64,000 nucleotides of DNA from Bin127 sp965221625 (GCA_965221625.1 OZ244903.1:1922001-1986000); one strand, 5' to 3'; numbered from the stretch's first letter, positions 16,743 to 25,628 are shown. Notes: generated by a model from the sequence alone, not told the origin. Numbers and translations: made by a program.

Positions 16743-18847
16743 TGGATCAGTTAGGCACAACTGCGCTCTGGTTAGGAGCGATGGTATCGACCTACGCGGT
16801 TGTGGCGTCATTGGTTGGTGCTAGGTCCTCGGTGCCCGAGTTGGTCGTGAGTGGCCGCCGGGCCGTCTACATGGCAGGATTGACCTCCGCCGTTGCATCT
16901 GCCGCCCTGCTCTACGCTTTCGTCACCGACGATTTCAGTCTCAAATACGTCGCCAACAACTCCAATCTCGTGATGGAGCGCGGGTATGTGTTGGTCGCGT
17001 TCTATGCCGCCAACGAAGGTTCGCTACTGTATCTGACATTCGCTACGGCACTGATGGCGAGTTTGAGTCTGCGATTCGCACCTCAACGCTTTGCCAACGC
17101 GATCCCCTACACCGTAGCCATCATGTCGGCGGTCTTGACCTTCTACTTCATCGCGATGGCAACACTCGCGAATCCGTTCGAGGTGTTGGAGGTCGTGCCA
17201 ACCGACGGCCGAGGCATCAACCCCCTGCTGTTGCACCCGGGAATGTACAGCCATCCGCCGTTGATCATGGCCGGTCTCGCCGGCATCACGATCCCGTTTG
17301 CGTTCTCGACAGGCGCATTGATAGCGGGTGAATACGGTGACGAGTGGGTGGATATTGCGCGAGTCTTCGCGATCGTGATGTGGGCGATCCTCGGCGTGGG
17401 AATGCTCCTCGGAGCTTGGTGGGCATACACGATCTTGGGTTGGGGCGGTTACTGGAGCTGGGACCCGATTGAGGATGTGGCATTGATGCCATGGTTGGTG
17501 CTCACTGCGTTCATCCACTCGATCATGGTGCAACGTCGCCGGGGGATGTTCCGTATGTGGAACATCGTCTTGATCGACGTCGCGTTCGTTTTGGCACAAC
17601 TCGGAACATTCATCAATCGCGGCGGCACCGTCGTTTCTGTTCACTCGTTTGCAGAGTCAACGCTCGGCTTGATGTTTCTCGGGTTCATGGCATCAAGTCT
17701 GCTCTTCGCCTTCGCCATATTCGTTTGGCGATATCCAAGAATGCAGAGCGAACGAGCTATCGAGTCGTTCATGTCTCGCGAAGCGTCCTTTCTGGTCAAC
17801 AACTTCTTGCTGCTGGTAATCACCGCCGTGACGCTTTGGGGCGTCGTCTATCCGGTGTTCTCGAATCTAGCGAGAGACGTCGACGTGAGCATCGCGGCAC
17901 CGTACTTCAATCGCGTTAATGGGCCGATACTGCTGTTGCTGGTAGTGGTAATGGGAATCGGTCCTCTGCTGCCTTGGCGACGCACCAGCGCAAGATCGTT
18001 GCGGCGTTGGATCTTGGCACCGCTAACCGCTGCGTCATTTTGTGCGGTAGTTTTGGTGATCTTTGGCATCAGAGAATTTTGGGCTGTGCTCGGTTTCGCC
18101 AGCGTCACTTTCGCAGCTGTCGCTGTATTGGAAGAGTGGTGGATGGGCACCCGTGCACGCAACATTCGATTGGGTGAAACTCTCCTTGTCGCTTGGTGGC
18201 GTTTAATCAAGGGCAATCGACCCAGGCATGGCGGCTACGTCGTACACATCGCCATCCTCTCCATTGCCGTCGGTGTAATAGGAACGCAATTCTTCGACCA
18301 ACGATACGACGCTGCATTGACCAAAGGCGAGAGTTTGATTTTGGACAACTACCGCATCGTTTTCGCTGACCATCAGATTGATGATCGGCCAGACCGTCTT
18401 GCACAATGGGCATCAATCGACGTGTACCAAATCGATCCCGCTCAATATGCCTCGGAGTTGCGGGATGCCGAGATAGCAGGCAAGGCGGGATTCACCGTTT
18501 TCACCGATGCTCGACCGGGTGATACGCTGGTCGGGTTCCTGGAGCCACGCCACGAGTTTTACAGGACGCACAACATGGTTTCCGTGCGATCTGGCATCAA
18601 AAGCACGCCGCTTGAGGACCTTTACGTCATACCCCGCGATTTCTTGGCAGACGGACGCGTGTCTCTCAGGGTAAGCATCAACCCGTTGGCGATGTGGCTT
18701 TGGATCGCGGGGCCAATATTCGTTCTCGGCACTGCCATCGCGCTCTGGCCTCATCGGGTGTTGGAGCGGTCCGCCAGAAGCCGACAAGCATCGCGCGTTA
18801 TTGACACGAATCGACCACAACCCATTGCCACTGCTGAAACCGGGTAA
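16739..18847 (+). CDS. ccmF: haem lyase subunit CcmF
   Basis: A 702-residue polytopic membrane protein with more than ten helices. The WWD-type haem-handling motif is present as WGGYWSWDPIEDVALMPWL. The periplasmic C-terminal part (YDAALTKGESLILDNYRIVF) and final helix with WIAGPIFVLGTAIALWP match CcmF. It attaches haem to apocytochrome c together with CcmH. Translation may start at GTG 16739 or ATG 16742. The gene lies in the middle of the ccm run, which serves the c-type haems of ActA and ActE encoded just upstream. CcmABCDE are not in this window. Confidence 0.93.
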   Translation: MMDQLGTTALWLGAMVSTYAVVASLVGARSSVPELVVSGRRAVYMAGLTSAVASAALLYAFVTDDFSLKYVANNSNLVMERGYVLVAFYAANEGSLLYLTFATALMASLSLRFAPQRFANAIPYTVAIMSAVLTFYFIAMATLANPFEVLEVVPTDGRGINPLLLHPGMYSHPPLIMAGLAGITIPFAFSTGALIAGEYGDEWVDIARVFAIVMWAILGVGMLLGAWWAYTILGWGGYWSWDPIEDVALMPWLVLTAFIHSIMVQRRRGMFRMWNIVLIDVAFVLAQLGTFINRGGTVVSVHSFAESTLGLMFLGFMASSLLFAFAIFVWRYPRMQSERAIESFMSREASFLVNNFLLLVITAVTLWGVVYPVFSNLARDVDVSIAAPYFNRVNGPILLLLVVVMGIGPLLPWRRTSARSLRRWILAPLTAASFCAVVLVIFGIREFWAVLGFASVTFAAVAVLEEWWMGTRARNIRLGETLLVAWWRLIKGNRPRHGGYVVHIAILSIAVGVIGTQFFDQRYDAALTKGESLILDNYRIVFADHQIDDRPDRLAQWASIDVYQIDPAQYASELRDAEIAGKAGFTVFTDARPGDTLVGFLEPRHEFYRTHNMVSVRSGIKSTPLEDLYVIPRDFLADGRVSLRVSINPLAMWLWIAGPIFVLGTAIALWPHRVLERSARSRQASRVIDTNRPQPIATAETG

Positions 18848-18851
18848 CGCC

Positions 18852-19211
18852 GTGCCTGCACTCGTGATCTTGATGCTCGCCGCCGTAGTTGTGTTTGTCA
18901 TCGCATTTCCGTTTGTGAAACGCCGTCGCAGCGATGCATCCATCAATCAGACAAGCATAGGATCGGCTGATGCATTGCGACACCTGCTCTATCGAGAACC
19001 GCTGACGCTGCGCAATGAGTTCGAGTCCGGCAACATTACCGCAGAAGAGTATCAAACCCAACTGGAAGAGCTCCGAAGAACCGCCGCCGTAATGATGCGA
19101 GACCGGGCGTCTTCCCGCAGGCGGATGCTCGGAACCGAGTTGGAGATTGAGCGAGAAGTCCGACGAATCAGGGCGGAACGGACCAATTCCGATTCCGATA
19201 CGCGCGAGTAA
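18852..19211 (+). CDS. small anchored protein resembling CcmI N-terminal region
   Basis: About 119 residues from the GTG at 18852 (a TTG at 18801 inside ccmF is also in frame). One N-terminal membrane helix is followed by a charged, helical, probably coiled-coil tail. The segment NEFESGNITAEEYQTQLEELRRTAAVMMRD resembles the short segment after the anchor in CcmI (the part before its TPR repeats) and also SHOCT-like tails. It starts four bases after the ccmF stop, so a role in cytochrome c assembly is likely. No TPR domain is present, so it is at most a truncated CcmI-like factor. Confidence 0.7.
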   Translation: MPALVILMLAAVVVFVIAFPFVKRRRSDASINQTSIGSADALRHLLYREPLTLRNEFESGNITAEEYQTQLEELRRTAAVMMRDRASSRRRMLGTELEIEREVRRIRAERTNSDSDTRE

Positions 19212-19218
19212 TATCTGT

Positions 19219-20457
19219 ATGTTCCGGCCTTTGACTCACGCAACGGTTGTGGTCGTTGCCGTTCTTGCGACATCGGCTTTCTTGGCAGTCGAGTCAAAGG
19301 TTCGTGCTCAATCCCCCGATAATGCGGTCACGATCAACGGCCGGGTCGTCAATGGATCTGGGAATGAATTGGTTGTCGATGGCTTGGCAGCGTTCGCACT
19401 AATCATCAACGAGGAAACCGAATCGATAATCGGTCGCGTCGAATCGACCATTGACGAAGACGGAAGCTTCTCGCTTGGCGTTCCGAACATCGACGACGGC
19501 AGTTTCTACCGGATCGTTGTGGACGATGGCATGTATACACCTTATGTGGACTTGTTGCGCGATCAGATTGATGACGTCGTGACGCTAACCGTCTACGATC
19601 GAACAACCTCACTTGACGCCATCTCAGTGACTTCAGTGTCGATGGTCATACCTGTGATTGACGAAGGCAGCCAAACTATCGGGGTACTCGCCGCGATCAA
19701 CCTTGTGAACGAAGGCGACGAGATCTATCTTGCAGATTTGACTGATCCAGAGTTGACTGGTTTCAATCTCCTGCGCTTCAACTTGCCTGAGGGATACCAG
19801 GAACTCAGCGTCGAATCTGACCTACCAAGCGGCAACGTGATGGAGATCAGTACGGGATTCGCGTTGTCGAATCCGGTTCCACCTGGCGAATACAGTCTGA
19901 TCGCTAGCTACAGCGTCTCGTATAGGGATGGCATATTGACGTATCCCCTGCGCCTGCCCTTCGGTGCCGGATCTGTCTCGATATTCCTTCCCGAAGGCAT
20001 CGGGACTATATCCGGTCTCGGACTTACGCGCGGCGAGGAAGTGGAGATCAGCGGGAAGAATTACGTCCGTTACGAAGGTCTGAACTATGAACGGCGGGAA
20101 GAGTTGAATGTCGAGATTTCCGGCTTACCGTTGCCGGGGATCCAATCTCAGCTGCAGGACTTTTTTGGGAGCACACAGTTTCGGGTTGCTATCATCGCAA
20201 CGTCATTGATCGCGATAGGTGCCGCCGTCATCTACTACAGGTTGGTGATATCCCGTTCGCCGCAAACCTTTGCGCAATCCGCAACAGGCGACGCGCGAAA
20301 TGCGACGGGCACGTCCAGCGAAACATTGCTCGCAGAAATTGCAGAACTCGACGAGAGCTATGACCTTGGCAAGGTAGAAGACGGCGACTACACGCGGCGA
20401 AGACGCGAACTAATGGCACAGGTCATCGAAGCTACGTCGAACAACGAGTCCACATGA
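19219..20457 (+). CDS. secreted, C-terminally anchored protein of unknown function in the ccm cluster
   Basis: About 412 residues from the ATG at 19219, which opens a good signal peptide ending near VRAQS. The exported part is beta-rich: an N-terminal domain like carboxypeptidase regulatory or Ig-type repeats (VTINGRVVNGSGNELV, STIDEDGSFSLGVP), then a second domain with PPGEYSLIASYSVSYRDG. A single helix (about residues 345-365) is followed by a cytoplasmic tail of roughly 70 residues ending LDESYDLGKVEDGDYTRRRREL, much like the tail of the preceding small protein. It is coupled to the TlpA gene by an ATGA overlap. I do not know its function. Confidence 0.8.
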   Translation: MFRPLTHATVVVVAVLATSAFLAVESKVRAQSPDNAVTINGRVVNGSGNELVVDGLAAFALIINEETESIIGRVESTIDEDGSFSLGVPNIDDGSFYRIVVDDGMYTPYVDLLRDQIDDVVTLTVYDRTTSLDAISVTSVSMVIPVIDEGSQTIGVLAAINLVNEGDEIYLADLTDPELTGFNLLRFNLPEGYQELSVESDLPSGNVMEISTGFALSNPVPPGEYSLIASYSVSYRDGILTYPLRLPFGAGSVSIFLPEGIGTISGLGLTRGEEVEISGKNYVRYEGLNYERREELNVEISGLPLPGIQSQLQDFFGSTQFRVAIIATSLIAIGAAVIYYRLVISRSPQTFAQSATGDARNATGTSSETLLAEIAELDESYDLGKVEDGDYTRRRRELMAQVIEATSNNEST

Positions 20458-21032
20458 TGTCGCCACGACTACGTATCTTGGTCGTCGTCGGTGTACCCGT
20501 GTTGGTATTCACCGCGTTCCTGATTGTCGGCACGCTCGACTCAGATCGGCAAGACGGTCGTCCCGGAGTAAACTCCGAGCTGGGCGAGGTTGCCGTAACC
20601 ACCGCCGCAGATGCCGACTTCCTAGTTACAACTTTGGAAGGAAACGTGTTGAGGTTGAGCGACCTTAAGGGTTCGATCGTGATGGTCGATTTCTGGTCGT
20701 CTTGGTGCCCACCGTGTCGAGCTGAGGCACCAGTACTGTCGGCTGCCTACGACCGATGGTCCGAGTTGGGTGTCGAGTTCGTTGGCATCTCCATTTGGGA
20801 TCAAGAAGACGATGTGCGGCGATTCATTGATGTTCACGGTTTGGACTATCCCAACGCCATCGACGACAGCAATGTTGCTGTGGATTTCGGCGTGAAAGGG
20901 ATTCCAGAGAAGTTCTTCGTGAATCGGGAAGGAGTCGTAGTGCGGAAAGTGAACGGACCGAACACCTCCCAATCGCTTGACATGGTCCTCACCGAGTTGT
21001 CGGACGAAGCCTTGGGAATCGACGGAAATTAG
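20454..21032 (+). CDS. TlpA/ResA/CcmG-type thiol-disulfide oxidoreductase
   Basis: A 192-residue protein with an N-terminal membrane anchor (about residues 6-26) and a periplasmic thioredoxin domain. The active site is FWSSWCPPCRAEAP, and the cis-proline region is GVKGIPEKFFVN. Such proteins reduce the CxxCH cysteines of apocytochromes before haem attachment (CcmG/ResA role). Its place at the end of the ccmH-ccmF run supports that. The start overlaps the previous stop. A gap of 41 bases with a GGGAGAA ribosome site then leads to cysC. Confidence 0.9.
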   Translation: MMSPRLRILVVVGVPVLVFTAFLIVGTLDSDRQDGRPGVNSELGEVAVTTAADADFLVTTLEGNVLRLSDLKGSIVMVDFWSSWCPPCRAEAPVLSAAYDRWSELGVEFVGISIWDQEDDVRRFIDVHGLDYPNAIDDSNVAVDFGVKGIPEKFFVNREGVVVRKVNGPNTSQSLDMVLTELSDEALGIDGN

Positions 21033-21073
21033 ACTCGAAAGGTTGATAAACCGAAGATTCTCACGGGAGAAAC

Positions 21074-21607
21074 ATGCAACACAAGGGCTTCACGCTCTGG
21101 TTCACCGGACTATCCGGTGCAGGCAAGACGACAATCGGCACCATGATCGAAACTCGACTACGTCAATCCGGGGCGAAGGTCGAAGTGCTTGACGGCGACG
21201 TGGTACGGACTAACCTGAGTGTCGGTTTGGGTTTCTCCAAAGAGGATCGTGACACCAACATCCGTCGCATCGGCTTTGTCAGCGAGCTCCTCGCCCGTAA
21301 CGGCGTGATCTGCATCGTCGCGGCCATCTCGCCGTACAAAGCAATTCGCGACGAAATTCGTGCCAAGCACGAAAACTTCGTTGAAGTCTACGCTTCGTGT
21401 GAACTCGACGAATTGATCGCCCGAGACGTGAAAGGGCTGTACAAGATGGCGATCGAAGGGCGAATCGAGAACTTTACCGGCATTTCGGACCCCTACGAAC
21501 CGCCGGATAATCCCGAAATCCTGTTCCACTCCGACAAGGAAGATCCTGCGGATAGTGCCGAGTTGGTTTGGACAAAGTTGGTCAAACTAGGATTAATCTC
21601 ACCGTAA
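21074..21607 (+). CDS. cysC: adenylylsulfate kinase (APS kinase)
   Basis: A 177-residue protein with every APS-kinase landmark: Walker A GLSGAGKTT near residue 11, LDGDVVRTNLSVGLGFSKEDRDTNIRRIGFV, VAAISPYKAIRDEIR, RDVKGLYKMAIEG and FTGISDPYEPPDNPE. It phosphorylates APS to PAPS in the cytoplasm. The matching sulfate adenylyltransferase lies 28 kb away and carries its own degenerate kinase-like tail, so this gene is probably the only source of APS kinase activity in the window. It follows the ccm genes but its function is unrelated to them. Confidence 0.95.
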   Translation: MQHKGFTLWFTGLSGAGKTTIGTMIETRLRQSGAKVEVLDGDVVRTNLSVGLGFSKEDRDTNIRRIGFVSELLARNGVICIVAAISPYKAIRDEIRAKHENFVEVYASCELDELIARDVKGLYKMAIEGRIENFTGISDPYEPPDNPEILFHSDKEDPADSAELVWTKLVKLGLISP

Positions 21608-21644
21608 TGGCATTCGCTGCGAACGGGGATACGTTTAGGTCGAA

Positions 21645-22019
21645 ATGGACAACGCGACAAGACGTGAGTTGTTGGAAGCTGCGTACGCGCTCTTAGAAAC
21701 GCCACGTTCGCATCTCCGCGTCGCATTGTCGCAGACCGAAGACTCGGTGATTCTGACCCACCGTGACCAAACCTTGACGGGCGTTGCGTTGGACGAATCT
21801 GGAATCAACGCGGCTTCGGCGATGGCGGTAGCGCTCGGCGTGAACGTTCCCGCTGTTGGCAACTCCTCCGAAACTCTTGCTTCGACCGGTCTTCTATATC
21901 GTGTTTTGGCGATTTCAGATCTCGATTTCACTAACCCGACTGCGTTCGAGCTGGCAAGCCACTTGGTTGACGAAGCCATCGACATGCAGCGGGGTGGTGG
22001 CGCACTCTCCGAGGCGTAG
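21645..22019 (+). CDS. hypothetical protein, 124 residues
   Basis: I do not recognise this protein. It is acidic, helical and soluble, without membrane segments. A strand-like stretch (SHLRVALSQTEDSVILTHRDQTLTGVALDE) lies between two helical parts. It sits 37 bases after cysC and 7 before the first dehydratase gene, so it is likely co-transcribed with the fatty-acid genes. The tight spacing and open frame make it a credible gene. Confidence 0.65.
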   Translation: MDNATRRELLEAAYALLETPRSHLRVALSQTEDSVILTHRDQTLTGVALDESGINAASAMAVALGVNVPAVGNSSETLASTGLLYRVLAISDLDFTNPTAFELASHLVDEAIDMQRGGGALSEA

Positions 22020-22026
22020 GTAGCAC

Positions 22027-22422
22027 GTGGATCTGAACGACCTCAAATCCGGCATGGAGTTCGGCCCTTACGAAATCGCTCTCTCAGAGGTCGACGCGTC
22101 TTCATATGTATCAGCGACCGGCGACGAAACGTGCCGACAGGATTTTGGCGGTGCGCACCCGTTGCATCTAGATGCTTACGTGTTGAGTCAACTCATCAGC
22201 GAGATCGGAATCGTCGAACAACAGATTGAGACTATCCACGCGGGCCAACAGATGACCATAAACCGGCCCGTACCCGTCGATAGTCCTGTATTGGCCAATT
22301 CGGTGCTCAAAAGCTGCTCAAACCGTCGAGGTACCATCTGGGCAGTGTTCGAGACAACCTTTGACGACCCAAATGGCGGGATTATCGCTAAATCCAGTTC
22401 TACAATCATCTTGATGCCCTGA
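22027..22422 (+). CDS. MaoC-like hot-dog protein, probably non-catalytic dehydratase subunit (HadA-like)
   Basis: A 131-residue protein starting at GTG. The hot-dog fold of MaoC N-terminal proteins is suggested by YEIALSEVDASSYVSATGD and, later, the strand pair INRPVPVDSPVLANSV and GTIWAVFETTF. The hydratase-2 motif (SGDxNPIHxD) is degraded to ATGDETCRQDFGGAHPLHLD. The following gene carries the intact motif. This pairing resembles the HadA-HadB heterodimer of mycobacteria, in which one subunit binds substrate and the other is catalytic, so I infer a (3R)-hydroxyacyl dehydratase complex. The match to HadA itself is not proven. Confidence 0.72.
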   Translation: MDLNDLKSGMEFGPYEIALSEVDASSYVSATGDETCRQDFGGAHPLHLDAYVLSQLISEIGIVEQQIETIHAGQQMTINRPVPVDSPVLANSVLKSCSNRRGTIWAVFETTFDDPNGGIIAKSSSTIILMP

Positions 22423-22438
22423 GTTGCAGCGATCCGCA

Positions 22439-22849
22439 ATGGGAGTTCCTTCAAAAGTGGACGAAGAACTGGTCGGTTTCGAACGACTGGTGTCTCAAGA
22501 TCGGATTAACGCCTATGCCGATGCCTCTGGCGACCACAATCCGATACATCTAGACGAGGAATTCGCGGCGACCACTCGCTTCGGCCAACGGATCGCACAC
22601 GGAATGCTTTCGCTCGCATTCGTATGGGAGATGATTGCCGCGAACTACCCCCAAACTTGGCACGAAGGAAGCAGCGTTAAAACCAGATTCACCTCCCCGG
22701 TAGTTCCAGGAGAGGTAGTCGCAGTGCGGGGCAAGGTGAGCAAGCGGATGTCAGTCGGAAACCGCGAATACGTCGAATGTGAAATCGGCGTCTCTCGCCC
22801 CGACGGCGAAAACGCACTCACCGGTACTATGCGCGTGCCGTTGCCGTGA
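22439..22849 (+). CDS. MaoC-family (3R)-hydroxyacyl dehydratase, catalytic subunit (HadB-like)
   Basis: About 136 residues. It contains the hydratase-2 motif intact, YADASGDHNPIHLDEEFA, with the catalytic Asp and His, followed by the conserved RIAHGMLSLAFVWEMI. These enzymes dehydrate or hydrate 3-hydroxyacyl thioesters on CoA or ACP. Next to plsX, fabG and fabL the ACP-linked fatty-acid elongation role is the better guess. The ATG at 22439 fits homologues; a TTG at 22424 would add five residues. It follows the HadA-like gene by at most 16 bases. Confidence 0.85.
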   Translation: MGVPSKVDEELVGFERLVSQDRINAYADASGDHNPIHLDEEFAATTRFGQRIAHGMLSLAFVWEMIAANYPQTWHEGSSVKTRFTSPVVPGEVVAVRGKVSKRMSVGNREYVECEIGVSRPDGENALTGTMRVPLP

Positions 22850-22934
22850 ATCGGTTGAACGCGTTTCTGAACGGCTTGAATATACTAATGTGAGTTCGAA
22901 ACCTGAGGTTCAGGACTAGATTCACACCAGCGAT

Positions 22935-23933
22935 ATGACGACCGACACGCAACGCCCCGTGGTAATCGCACTTGATGCCATGGGTGGCGATTTCGGACCG
23001 GAAGTGACGGTTCCGGCGGCGTTGAAGGCGGTAGCACAGCGAGATGTCGCTGTCGCGTTGGTGGGTGATCCCGAATCCGTAGGTTCTGTGGTTAGTGAAC
23101 TCGGTGCTGATGGACATCCGCTGATCCAGGTTGTGCCTTCTGAAGGGATTGTTGAAGAAACCGATAATCCGGCTGCGGTGTTCAGATCAAAACCACGCGC
23201 CTCGATTTTCGTCTGTGCGGGTCTGGTGAAGATGGGCAAAGCTCACGGGTTCGTGAGCATGGGCTCGACCGGTGCCTCAATCGCCGCGGCGACCTTTACT
23301 TACGGCACGATGGAAGGCATCGCACGCGGCACTTTGGGCGGTCCGATAATCGGCTACGCGCCGAACACGGTCATTGTCGATTTGGGTGCCAACATCGACA
23401 TTCGTGCCCAGCAATTGGCCGACTTCGGTGCGCTGGGCAATGTGATGTCGAAGCTCGTTTACAGTCAGGAAAACCCACGAGTCGCATTGCTGAGTGTGGG
23501 ATCGGAAGAGACCAAAGGCAACGAGTTGGTGAAAGCCGCCGCCGCGCTGCTCAAAGACTCGCCGTTGAACTTCATCGGCATGGTCGAACCTGAAGATCTG
23601 TTGGCTGGCAAAGCCGAAGTCGTTCTTTGCGACGGTTTCATCGGAAACGTAGTACTGAAGCTTACAGAAGGTTTGGGACGGGTAATCGCAGATCACGTCC
23701 GGTCGAAATCGGATAACGATGAGTTGGCGGACGAGGTGTTCGCGCAAACGAACCTGTTGGCATCGTTCGGGGGCGGCCCGTTACTCGGCGTCAACGGAAT
23801 CGCCATCGCCGGGCACGGATCTTCGCAAGTTGACGGCATCGCCACGGCAATCCGTACAGCGAAATTGGTTCATGATCTCGATTTGGTGAGTGCCCAGCAG
23901 AAGGAGTTGGCAGCACTGCACGATCAATCTTGA
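22935..23933 (+). CDS. plsX: phosphate acyltransferase PlsX
   Basis: A 332-residue protein, full length for PlsX. The N-terminal IALDAMGGDFGPEVTVPAAL is diagnostic, with GFVSMGSTGASIAA, ALLSVGSEETKGNELVK and CDGFIGNVVLKLTEG following in the usual order. PlsX converts acyl-ACP to acyl phosphate, the donor for PlsY in the first step of phospholipid synthesis; it acts at the inner face of the membrane. A possible promoter (TTGAAC then TATACT with an over-long 20-base spacer) lies at 22855-22886. Confidence 0.96.
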   Translation: MTTDTQRPVVIALDAMGGDFGPEVTVPAALKAVAQRDVAVALVGDPESVGSVVSELGADGHPLIQVVPSEGIVEETDNPAAVFRSKPRASIFVCAGLVKMGKAHGFVSMGSTGASIAAATFTYGTMEGIARGTLGGPIIGYAPNTVIVDLGANIDIRAQQLADFGALGNVMSKLVYSQENPRVALLSVGSEETKGNELVKAAAALLKDSPLNFIGMVEPEDLLAGKAEVVLCDGFIGNVVLKLTEGLGRVIADHVRSKSDNDELADEVFAQTNLLASFGGGPLLGVNGIAIAGHGSSQVDGIATAIRTAKLVHDLDLVSAQQKELAALHDQS

Positions 23934-23943
23934 TGGTTGGCAA

Positions 23944-24720
23944 ATGTGTTTCGCGGCCGTTAATTCAGCATTGGACTTAACAGATCAACGACGCTCCGCC
24001 CTCGTAACGGGTGCTTCGCGCGGCATCGGCAGGGGCGTAGCAATCAAACTGGCATCCATGGGCCACTCTGTCGCCGTCAACTACAACACGCACCGCGACG
24101 AGGCTGACGCTGTTGTTGCAGAGATTCGCGACGCAGGCGGCACCGCGGTTGCGGTCGGCGGTAGTGTCGCGAGCAAAGAAGGATGTGAGGGGATCGTCAA
24201 AGCCGCCGAAGAAGCTCACGGACCGGTGGAAATCCTCGTCAACAATGCGGGAGTCATCTCGGATAACCTCTTGCTCCGTATGCGCGACGAGCAACTCGAG
24301 CACACTATCAACACGAACCTCTGGGGCACGATCCACTGCACTCGATTGGTTGTGCCGGGGATGATGAAAGGTCGCTGGGGTCGGATCATCAACATCTCGT
24401 CAATCGTCGGTATCCGCGGTAACTTGGGGCAGTCCAACTATTCGGCTTCGAAAGCCGCTATTCACGGCTTCACGTACTCTGTGGCGAAGGAGTTAGCCAA
24501 ACGAAACATCACGGTCAACGTGGTCGCGCCCGGATACGTAGCTACGGCGACCAGCGAAGTAATCTCAGAACGGGCGCGCGAGTACTTGCTCCAAAACATC
24601 CCAATAGGCAGATTCGGATATGTTGAGGAGATTGTTCCGTTGGTGGTGTTCCTGACCAAGGAAGAGGCGCGGTACATCACGGGTGAAGTCATCCGCGTGG
24701 ATGGCGGTTTAGCGATCTAA
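23944..24720 (+). CDS. fabG: 3-oxoacyl-[acyl-carrier-protein] reductase FabG
   Basis: About 258 residues. It has the SDR cofactor motif LVTGASRGIGRG, NNAG, the catalytic serine in NISSIVG and the YSASKAA triad segment. The C-terminal YITGEVIRVDGGL is typical of FabG. It reduces 3-oxoacyl-ACP with NADPH. The start at 23944 (MCFAAVNSAL) lies 10 bases after the plsX stop; upstream codons overlapping plsX are unlikely. Position in a fatty-acid cluster makes FabG preferred over a generic SDR. Confidence 0.9.
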   Translation: MCFAAVNSALDLTDQRRSALVTGASRGIGRGVAIKLASMGHSVAVNYNTHRDEADAVVAEIRDAGGTAVAVGGSVASKEGCEGIVKAAEEAHGPVEILVNNAGVISDNLLLRMRDEQLEHTINTNLWGTIHCTRLVVPGMMKGRWGRIINISSIVGIRGNLGQSNYSASKAAIHGFTYSVAKELAKRNITVNVVAPGYVATATSEVISERAREYLLQNIPIGRFGYVEEIVPLVVFLTKEEARYITGEVIRVDGGLAI

Positions 24721-24836
24721 ACGCAATCGGCGTGTGCCAACCATCGCGGAACGCATCGAAACCGCGACCGGACGGAATGCGCGAAAGGTCACTCGTTGCA
24801 CATCGGGTGCCTGCACTAAACTAAATCGAACCGTAG

Positions 24837-25628
24837 ATGGCACGTACCACCGAAAACCACTCACATCCTTCTGGTAAACCTCTCGCGGGCAAGGTCGCCA
24901 TGGTAACTGGCGGATCACGGGGTATCGGCAAGTCTATCTGTCTGGAATTGGCCGATCGCGGAGCCACAATCTGCTTCAACTATCTGCGTAACCATGCGGC
25001 CGCACGCGAGATCGAGGTTGAGTTAGCCGACCTCGGCGTGGAGGTGATGCGTCACCGAGCCAACCTCTCCGATGCATCTGCGATCAGTGGATTCGTTGAT
25101 GCCGCCATAGAGCATTTCGGCAAGGTCGACATCCTAGTCAACAACGCCGCTTCGGGAGTGATGCGTTCGCCGTCGGCGTTGCGCGAAAGGCATTGGGACT
25201 GGACAATCGGGGTGAATGCCAAAGGACCGTGGCTTCTCACGTCGAAGGTCGCTGCGTCCATGCCGGAAGGTGGGCGCGTGATCAATCTGACCTCACCTGG
25301 TTCACAACGGGTTTTTGGCGAGTACTTCGCGGTGGGCGTATCAAAGGCGGCACTGGAAGCGGTGACGCGTTACATGGCGATTGAGCTTGGAACACGAGGA
25401 ATCGCAGTCAATGCCGTCTCTGCGAGCTTTGTCGAAACCGACGCTTTGGACGCCTTCCCTGATGACTTGGATATCCGCGATGTCGCGCGGAGACCGACAC
25501 CAGCCGGACGTACGGTTACCGTTGAGGACGTGGCACGCGTCGTGGCGATGATCTGCTCACCGGATGCGGAGATGATTCGCGGCCAGACGATCGTCGTCGA
25601 CGGCGGCGAGATGTTGACTTACCGATAG
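24837..25628 (+). CDS. fabL: enoyl-[acyl-carrier-protein] reductase FabL
   Basis: A 263-residue SDR that matches the FabL (EnrIII) pattern rather than FabG: NNAASGVMR, HWDWTIGVNAKG, and the unusual Tyr-x6-Lys active site in YFAVGVSKAALEAVTRY, followed by VNAVSASFVETDAL, TPAGRTVTVEDV and MIRGQTIVVDGG. FabL reduces trans-2-enoyl-ACP with NADPH and is insensitive or weakly sensitive to triclosan in Bacillus. It would complete the cycle of fabG and the MaoC-type dehydratase genes upstream. The 116 bases before it hold no gene. Confidence 0.9.
   Translation: MARTTENHSHPSGKPLAGKVAMVTGGSRGIGKSICLELADRGATICFNYLRNHAAAREIEVELADLGVEVMRHRANLSDASAISGFVDAAIEHFGKVDILVNNAASGVMRSPSALRERHWDWTIGVNAKGPWLLTSKVAASMPEGGRVINLTSPGSQRVFGEYFAVGVSKAALEAVTRYMAIELGTRGIAVNAVSASFVETDALDAFPDDLDIRDVARRPTPAGRTVTVEDVARVVAMICSPDAEMIRGQTIVVDGGEMLTYR

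Noticed and set aside
22855..22886. Promoter TTGAAC / TATACT before plsX
   Set aside because: The spacer is 20 bases, outside the usual range; noted under plsX only.
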